The position numbers and the translations under genes were made by a program. A model generated the notes under the pieces. The model was not told the DNA's origin. It did no database searches and was given only the letters and a program-made list of their open reading frames with translations. Of a DNA stretch of 64,000 bases, positions 56,454 through 64,000 are shown in pieces. This DNA comes from Cylindrodendrum hubeiense (taxonomy: Eukaryota > Ascomycota > Sordariomycetes > Hypocreales > Nectriaceae). Each line of letters starts with the position of its first letter. Position 1 is the first letter of the stretch. The stretch spans positions 62,001 through 126,000 of the forward strand of contig JAANBB010000029.1 of the NCBI GenBank assembly GCA_014621425.1, given 5' to 3'.

Positions 56454-57639
56454 ATGGCACATAAACCATCCACCATGCAGGCTGCCCTAGTCGTCGTGAG
56501 TAAGCCCTGGAACCATCTTGCTCGCCTGGCTAACGCCCACAGCGCTCCTCCACCGGGTTTGACTTTGAAATCTCATTCGTCGATATTCCCACCATCGGGT
56601 CCTCAGAGATACTTGTGCAGCTATCTGCGACGGGCGTCTGTGGGACCGACATGGCCCTCGCATCTGGCGAAGTCGGGCCCACGTGCCAAATTCTCGGCCA
56701 CGAAGGCATCGGGCGTGTAGTGCAGGTGGGAGAGAGTGTCCCAGCTGGAGATATCCAAATCAACGACCGTGTAGGCATTGCCTGGCTGCGTGACATCTGT
56801 GGAAAATGTGCGTACTGCCTGCATCCAGGCGGCGAGACGCGCTGTGCGGAGCAGCTCAACTCTGGCCGCAAAATCAACGGCACTTTTGCTGAATATGCCG
56901 TCGTTCCCGCGCGATACATAATACGGATACCCGACCACGTTAAGACCAGCGATGAGGCGCTCGCGCCCATACTTTGCGGGGGCGTCACGGCCTACAAGGC
57001 TCTACGCGTCTGCGGCGCAGCTGGTGGCCAATGGGTCGCCGTGCTCGGTGCAGCTGGCGGTGTTGGTGCCTTCGCTATCCAGTATGCGCGTTCTATGGGC
57101 CTCCGTGTCCTTGCTATTGACGCGGGAGAGTCTAAGGGCCAATACTGCTTGCAACTTGGAGCAGAGGCGTACGTAGATGTCTTAGGTGCTGACAGTGTGG
57201 CCGATCAAGCTGCCACTATCACAGGAAGACGAAGCATCAGTGCAGCTCTCGTCATCGCTGGGTCAGCCAAGGGCTATCAGACTGCACTGGAGATATTAGG
57301 TCCCTTCGGTACGTTGGTTTGCGTGGGGATCCCACCACCACATGAGCTCGTTAGCTTTCACCCATTGCTGTTCATTGACAAAGGTATCAAAATCATTGGG
57401 TCTGCCGTTGGGACTCGAGAGGATATTATAGACGCGATTGAGTTTGTTGAAAGAGGTCTGGTCAAGGCCGATATCGTCCCCGTTAGGTTGAGTGACATGC
57501 CCAGGATTGCAAAGGAATTTGGAGAGGTTAGTTTCCCCATCATCGAAACGATGAGGTCTGTTATACTGATAGCAAGGCTACACAGATTACCGGGAAGTAT
57601 GTCATCAAGTATGACGTGCATGGCCAACTGCAATTATGA
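56454..57639 (+). CDS. Zinc-containing alcohol dehydrogenase (MDR superfamily)
   Basis: Three exons, 56454-56495, 56543-57526 and 57586-57639, give 359 residues. Catalytic zinc ligands: Cys in TGVCGTDMAL and His-Glu in GHEGIGRVVQVGESV. Structural zinc lobe: CGKCAYCLHPGGETRC, with four Cys. Rossmann motif: AVLGAAGGVGAFAIQYAR. The last exon, reached by a 59-bp intron (GTTAGT..CAG), gives ITGKYVIKYDVHGQLQL, the standard C-terminus of this group; reading through instead yields an atypical tail. It oxidises an alcohol to an aldehyde with NAD. After a VAO-type oxidase it would handle the hydroxylated side chain (inference). Confidence 0.93.
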
Positions 57640-57769
57640 TTTCTGATAGGCTTCAAATAAAGACCCGAACATTGTCATATCAAGTGATGAGAAATTGGGA
57701 TGAAGCATGATAATTTGTCTATTTAGTGAAGGGCTAAGCGATAGCCTAATACATGAAGATCAAGCGGCA

Positions 57770-59322
<1,553 letters not shown>

Positions 59323-60158
59323 GGCGAAGAATGATACTATGACCTGTGTGGGAGACTGGGCGCGAGATGGGTGAGAGAATTGACGATGCAGAAAGAAGTG
59401 AATGCATCTTCGCCATGGCCAGGCCCAAGATCCGTGGCCTGCCTCGGTGGCGGCACATTTCCTAGGCGTGTGGGGCGTCTCCCTGTGGAGATGTATGTGG
59501 CATCCCGGCTCTTAGGGGATTGAAACACAGATCAACTGCGGTGGCCATGAGCAAAGCTACAAAGCACTTGACATGAATGGTGCTATTTAGTGGGGCCCCG
59601 CATCCGCGCTATCGAGCTAGATATGATTTGGACTGGTCTGTATCAAGTCAACGGGGTGGAAGTGGCCGGCCCCACACCTCATCGAGTGTCCCACGTCCAA
59701 CGCTTGAAGGGACAAACACACCACGAGAATAGCATAAGATGCTGTCATATTGGATTGAGTGGGGTGATGATGATACTTCTATCTAAGGTGTGAGTGAAGG
59801 GGCCATCGCGGTAGAGAAGTGAAAGTGATGAGGGGCTCAGATCAAGCGATGAGCCGTGAATGCAGCCGCCTGCAGCATTGAAGAAGTCCCCGCAAAAGGT
59901 CTCAGAGCCTGAAAAAGCCACTGAATGCTGCCTGATCATTTGATCCTTAAATACATGTGTGAAGGGCAATATGAATCGCAGGGTGAGACTTCGCATGCTG
60001 TTGCATAGTATTAGACGACACTGCCGAATAACCTCCTGGGTATATATAGACATCAGCTAACGATCGCAACCGATATCTAGGCGGCGTGAGTACAAATTTC
60101 TTATTGAATGTGAAACGCAATACAGTGTACCAGAAAAAACAAAGGTCAACAAAGTTAC
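59323..60158. other. Bidirectional promoter between thiolase and P450
   Basis: About 0.8 kb without a credible gene. It contains a strong TATATATA at the P450 side, listed separately. Confidence 0.55.
60041..60049 (+). promoter_or_regulatory. TATA box of the P450 gene
   Basis: TATATATAG, 110-118 bp before the P450 start codon, a typical distance for a fungal TATA element. Confidence 0.55.
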
Positions 60159-61996
60159 ATGATGGGATTCTCCGCCTTAGTTACTGAGATTGTCGGCTAC
60201 AACTTGCCAATTTCACTAGGTCGGCTGATACTCATATTCGGGATTTGCGTGCCTCTCGTCTGGTTTCTGGCCGACTATGCCCGCATTATTTGTCTGAGGC
60301 AGCGTATGCCCCCGGGACCGTTCCCCCTGCCATTGGTCGGCAACTTCTTCGACATTCCGAATGAGAAGCCGTGGATCAGATGGGAACAGATGGCCAAGGA
60401 GTACAACAGCCCGATGTTAACATTTTGGAACGGACGCCGGCCCATCATCGTGTGCAATGACATCTGGACCATCTCTGACCTCCTGGATAAGCGAGCTGCC
60501 ATCTACTCTTCACGACCGCACTTTGTTGTCATGGGCGATATGATGAATATGTCGGAAACGAACCAGGTCAACCGAATTTACGGAGATCGATGGCGACTCC
60601 ATCGGCGTTTGACGGTGAGTTCCAATCAGTCAGCCACCTGAATAATATGCTGAGGCTGAGTCCTTGATTTAGCATGGAGTAGTAGGAAGTCAAGCCGTAC
60701 GGGCACATCGTCGCTTCCAACTAAACGAATCCATGGTGTTGACCCGAGACCTTATGGACTCTCCGGATAACTTTGTGCCGTCTATTGAGCGATACTCATG
60801 CTCTGTCGTGTCCATTATTGGCTGGGGGCGACGAATCGCAAATACGAACGACCCCGTCGGCCAGGTAGCCCTGTCCTTTATGGAGGCTGTCGACTTCGTG
60901 GTGCCGGGGCTCTACATCATGGAGGCCGTGCCGTTCCTGTCAAAGCTCCCCGCCTGGATCTATCCTCTGCCGTCTCAGATCCTCACTGGCGCCAAGATAT
61001 TCCAGCGGTACTTTGCAGCCCTGTCCCGTGAAGCCTCACAGGCCACGGAAGACAACTTCTCCAAACAACTCATGGCCGCCCAAGAGAACCAAGGGATTAC
61101 GGATGAAGACGTGGCTAACCTGACAGCCAACCTGATTGGAGGCGGTGTCGACACGACGAGCAGCTCGATACTATCCTTTATCCTAGCCATGTGTGTGTTC
61201 CCCGACGCCCAGCGGCGAGCTCAGCAAGAACTAGAGGCCGTTGTCGGTTCGCAACGAGCACCGACTTGGGATGACGAAGACAGCCTGCCCTTCATCAAGG
61301 CCGTCGTTTCCGAGACACTGCGATGGCGTACAGTAACTATACTCGGCGGCATCCCACACGCGCCTACTCAGGATGATGAGTACAATGGCTTCTTTATCCC
61401 AAAAGGCACCGCGATTACGGGCAATCTGTGGGCCATCCATCGCAACCCTACCGACTTTCCCGATCCGGATACCTTCCGCCCTGAGCGCTTTCTTGGTGGA
61501 CTAGAAAGGCCATATCCCAACAAGAAAGGCCACAATGCCTTTGGCTGGGGTCGCCGCCAGTGTAGCGGCCAACCACTAGCGGAACAGGGCTTGTTCATCA
61601 CTATTGCACGACTTCTATGGGGCTTTGACATCAAGCCTGGATTGGATGAACAGGTAAGTCATATCACGCCAATTCTTTCTTTTGTTGTTGCCCTGTTTCG
61701 TTGTTAGACAGCGAACTCTCGCTATCTTGGAGAGTTTTTGTCACCCATCTTGACTCTTTCTCCACGATTTCTTATTTATTTGCTAACCATCTGGCTCCGA
61801 ACAGGGTAACGAGGTCAAACTTGACATCTTCGCCTACACTAAGAGTGAGAATACGAGGCCTGAACCGTTCAAGGCCCGCTTCCTACCCAGAACTCCAGAG
61901 ATTGCAGCGATTTTGCGCAGCGAGGCAAAGACCGCCCTCGAGGAACTGAGTGTGTTTGACGGCGAGACCAAGATTACTATGGCCAGTGTTATTTAG
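60159..61996 (+). CDS. Cytochrome P450 monooxygenase
   Basis: Three exons, 60159-60614, 60673-61653 and 61805-61996 (introns 58 and 151 bp), give 542 residues. An N-terminal ER anchor (LGRLILIFGICVPLVWFLADYA, residues about 20-41) is followed by the MPPGPFPLPLVGNFF hinge. I helix: IGGGVDTTSSS, a (A/G)GxDTT form. K helix: ETLR (ExxR). Then FRPERF, and the heme loop FGWGRRQCSGQPLAEQG with the axial Cys. The order and motifs resemble the O-methylsterigmatocystin oxidoreductase-like/CYP620-type fungal P450s, but I would not fix a family. It needs a P450 reductase from elsewhere. In this cluster it probably hydroxylates or demethylates an aromatic substrate (inference). Confidence 0.94.
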
Positions 61997-62063
61997 TGAT
62001 GCTTTAGTTATGTGAAACTTGCCATATACTGTCTCACCACTTGACCGACTAAAGTATACATCA

Positions 62064-63305
62064 TTACTTCTTTTTCAGAACAGCATTCAATATCTCCAGC
62101 ACCTGGTCTGCTTCAGTCAGTGGTACAGCATTTGTGACGCTCCATTCATCATTCAGACTGTTCCTCGCCAGCTCATCCAATTTTTCGCTTCCCACGCCCA
62201 CTTCCTCCAAGGAGGTTGGCATCCCCAGCTCCCGGATGATGGCTTCCAGAATATCACCCAGTTCAGCAGTGTCGGGGTTCAGGCCAGCTTTCATCAAAAC
62301 ATCCAAAACATTACTATCATCTAGGAGAAGCCGGGCAGTCGCGGCCTGTTTCTCCACGTTTGCCCCTTTGCGCGCGTTGTACTTGCACACGGCAGCCAAG
62401 AGGATACAGCTGGTCTCGCCATGCCCCACGCCGAGCGGACCCAGCTGGTGGCCGATTGCATGGCTTCCCCCCAACGGTATACCGCTCGAGACGGCGCACA
62501 TTGCATCTCCTACACCGAGCTGACAACTGTGCCGGACATGGAGGTTGGTCGGGTCTGCCTTGGAGTGTAGGAGACCAGGAACGAGCTTCTCCAAACCACG
62601 CCGACTCCAGGTATCGCCCATCTCATTTCCCAACAGCGAACAGAGCGTCTCAACACAGTGGTCAACGGACCGTATTCCCGAGCTCAGCCAGACCCACTGC
62701 GGCGTGGTGGTGCACAACTCTGGGTCTTGGATGACCAAGTCAACCTCGACGCCGAGGTGGAACATCTTCTTGGCTAGCGTAGCTGGATCCGTAGCAGCAG
62801 CCATGGCTTGGTATTCACCACCCGATAACGAGGTTGGGATGCAGATGAGTGGCATGGTAGGGAGAAAATCTACTATTGAATTGTTGCGAAGGGTGGTAAG
62901 CGCCTCTATCGTGTCGATATGATTGGCAGCAGCGACGCGCACCAGCTTGGCTGCGTCGGTGATGCTTCCGGCACCAAGGGTGACAATGCAGTCGGCTGAC
63001 ACATGCTTCACAGCATGCACAGTCTCGATAACTTCGTCCATGGGTGTATGAGGACTCATACCGACGCGCACGCCTGCCAAGCGATCTCCGAGAGCCTTCT
63101 TCAATCGCTCCAGAGCATCCGTCTTCGTCGCTAGACTTCGCGAGGCCATGATGAAAACGCGGGAGCTGGCCAGATCGGTGCTGACATGGCGTATGCAAGC
63201 CTCCGGGAAGCGTAAGCCATAGCTAATGACTGGCTTGGGCTTGTTGTCGAAAGCCGGGCGGTGCACCTCGGCACCTGTGAAGAAGTCGCTCTCTGCAGTA
63301 GCCAT
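62064..63305 (-). CDS. Fe-containing alcohol dehydrogenase, maleylacetate reductase-like
   Basis: A single exon of 413 residues. The N-terminal nucleotide-binding half has VFIMASRSLA, HVSADCIVTLGAGSITDAAKLV (the GGGS-type motif) and PLICIPTSLSGGEYQ. The C-terminal helical half has the metal-site pattern SSGIRSVDHCVE and LGGSHAIGHQLGPLGVGHGETSCILL. This is the maleylacetate reductase branch of the group III dehydrogenases. The branch reduces maleylacetate to 3-oxoadipate, the step after intradiol cleavage of hydroxyquinol. Together with the thiolase and flavin hydroxylase it points to a hydroxyquinol-type lower pathway. Its 3' end lies 67 bp from that of the convergent P450. Confidence 0.9.
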   Translation of the reverse strand: MATAESDFFTGAEVHRPAFDNKPKPVISYGLRFPEACIRHVSTDLASSRVFIMASRSLATKTDALERLKKALGDRLAGVRVGMSPHTPMDEVIETVHAVKHVSADCIVTLGAGSITDAAKLVRVAAANHIDTIEALTTLRNNSIVDFLPTMPLICIPTSLSGGEYQAMAAATDPATLAKKMFHLGVEVDLVIQDPELCTTTPQWVWLSSGIRSVDHCVETLCSLLGNEMGDTWSRRGLEKLVPGLLHSKADPTNLHVRHSCQLGVGDAMCAVSSGIPLGGSHAIGHQLGPLGVGHGETSCILLAAVCKYNARKGANVEKQAATARLLLDDSNVLDVLMKAGLNPDTAELGDILEAIIRELGMPTSLEEVGVGSEKLDELARNSLNDEWSVTNAVPLTEADQVLEILNAVLKKK

Positions 63306-64000
63306 GGTGGCCGTGGTGATGCATAGTTCGTCTAGATATCAAGGCCTTCGATGAGAAGGTAAAGAACGTGATATATCAGCACTTAAAACACAACAAATGA
63401 AAATAGATTAGAGAAGAACTATTACACATGGGAGCTAAATAATTCACTTGGCTTCCCAGCGTATCCGAATGCTACGCTGCTGGCCACACGTGCGTGTGGG
63501 GCACAGCCAGCGGCGCCCATATGCGATCGACACCATCACAAGGATGCCACATCGAGGCCTATGATAGGGTCTGGTTTGCAGAGGAGTAGACTCTGGAGGG
63601 TCCAGGGTAAGATATCCAGATGATCCGGTGGCATTACTAAACAGCGAGCCCTCGTTGATTGCAACACTTACATGTCTGACATGCATGTTCGGCGCCTCCA
63701 CAAGCTGTTGTCGCTCTAGCCCATCAAGCTGCTGTAAGCGACTTGCATTAGCCATGGCCTCCTTCGCCCGTAGAACAGGCAGTGCCAGGAACAACCCAAC
63801 GATGCTGTGATGGGCAGTATGCTGGCCGGGCTTGGCTTGCAAAGACGGTATGGATGTCGTCGAGGAACGCCGGCTTCCCTGGCACCACCACTTTCACTAC
63901 TCTAGAACGAAGCAAAGCCGCGGCATACGAAACACATTATGGCACAGCCGGCAAGGGTCTGGGCGTTGCTACGTCAGGTATAGTGCCGTGGGTCTGAACA
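63306..64000. other. Unresolved right edge, possible partial gene on the minus strand
   Basis: The minus strand has coding-like pieces. One is VVKVVVPGKPAFLDDIHTVFA (about 63895-63835). Another frame, about 63830-63670, has GLFLALPVLRAKEAMANASRLQQLDGLERQQL and ends at CAT|GTAAGT, a good donor. The two frames differ, so an intron, a frameshift or chance could explain them. I recognise no family and cannot build a closed model. The promoter of the maleylacetate reductase-like gene lies at about 63306-63450. Confidence 0.3.

Overview
The window is nuclear DNA of a filamentous ascomycete, most likely of the Eurotiales (Aspergillus/Penicillium type; this is inference). Genes are interrupted by short introns of about 45-90 bp with GT..AG ends and CTAAC-like branch sites. 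They sit on both strands without operons. The domain set is typical of such fungi: Zn2Cys6 and DUF3425-bZIP regulators, NmrA-like proteins, a LysM secreted protein, P450s and Baeyer-Villiger monooxygenases. I rebuilt the exon structures by hand from splice signals and reading-frame phase. Every multi-exon model below closes to a whole number of codons unless noted.

Layout. 1-5.2 kb: the N-terminal end of an SDR that runs off the left edge, a 14-TM MFS drug-type exporter whose 3' end has been tandemly duplicated, and a secreted two-LysM protein. 6.2 kb: a tRNA-Arg(ACG). 8.3-13.7 kb: housekeeping-like genes, namely an ACT-domain protein, a PHO89-type phosphate symporter preceded by a 2 kb GC-rich tract with three CACGTG boxes, and a GNAT acetyltransferase. 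14.4-46.7 kb: a dense catabolic-looking cluster. It holds three type I BVMOs, two paralogous cyclase-family proteins, an HSL-type esterase, two SDRs, an mpaB-like (DUF2236) oxygenase, an SRPBCC protein, a TauD/TfdA dioxygenase, an HpcH/HpaI aldolase, a cytochrome b2-type FMN 2-hydroxyacid dehydrogenase, a sugar-porter-family transporter with a one-base frameshift, an NmrA-like reductase, and two transcription factors (bZIP and Zn2Cys6). 47.6-51.4 kb: a type II membrane glycosyltransferase-like protein with a 10-residue repeat, and an unrecognised membrane protein. 51.8-63.3 kb: a second cluster suited to aromatic breakdown. It holds a class A flavin hydroxylase containing a 5-nt microexon, a VAO/4-cresol-type flavin oxidase, a zinc ADH, a peroxisomal (PTS2) 3-ketoacyl-CoA thiolase, a P450 and a maleylacetate-reductase-like Fe-ADH. 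The right edge (63.3-64.0 kb) is unresolved.

How they may work together (inference). In the first cluster, oxidation of a ring alcohol by the SDRs, Baeyer-Villiger oxygen insertion, ring opening by the esterase and cyclase-family hydrolases, and cleavage by the aldolase to pyruvate-like fragments would form a route for degrading an alicyclic or terpenoid compound. No PKS, NRPS or terpene synthase is present, which argues against a classic biosynthetic cluster. Several promoters of this cluster share an inverted CGG-AAAA-N5-CCG element (CGG-N9-CCG), including one at almost exactly the same distance (143 and 144 bp) before both cyclase genes. It is a good candidate operator for the embedded Zn2Cys6 regulator, and is the observation I would follow first. 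In the second cluster, oxidation of a p-alkylphenol side chain (VAO oxidase, ADH), ring hydroxylation (flavin hydroxylase, P450), maleylacetate reduction and thiolytic cleavage would fit a hydroxyquinol/3-oxoadipate route. A ring-cleaving dioxygenase was not found inside the window.
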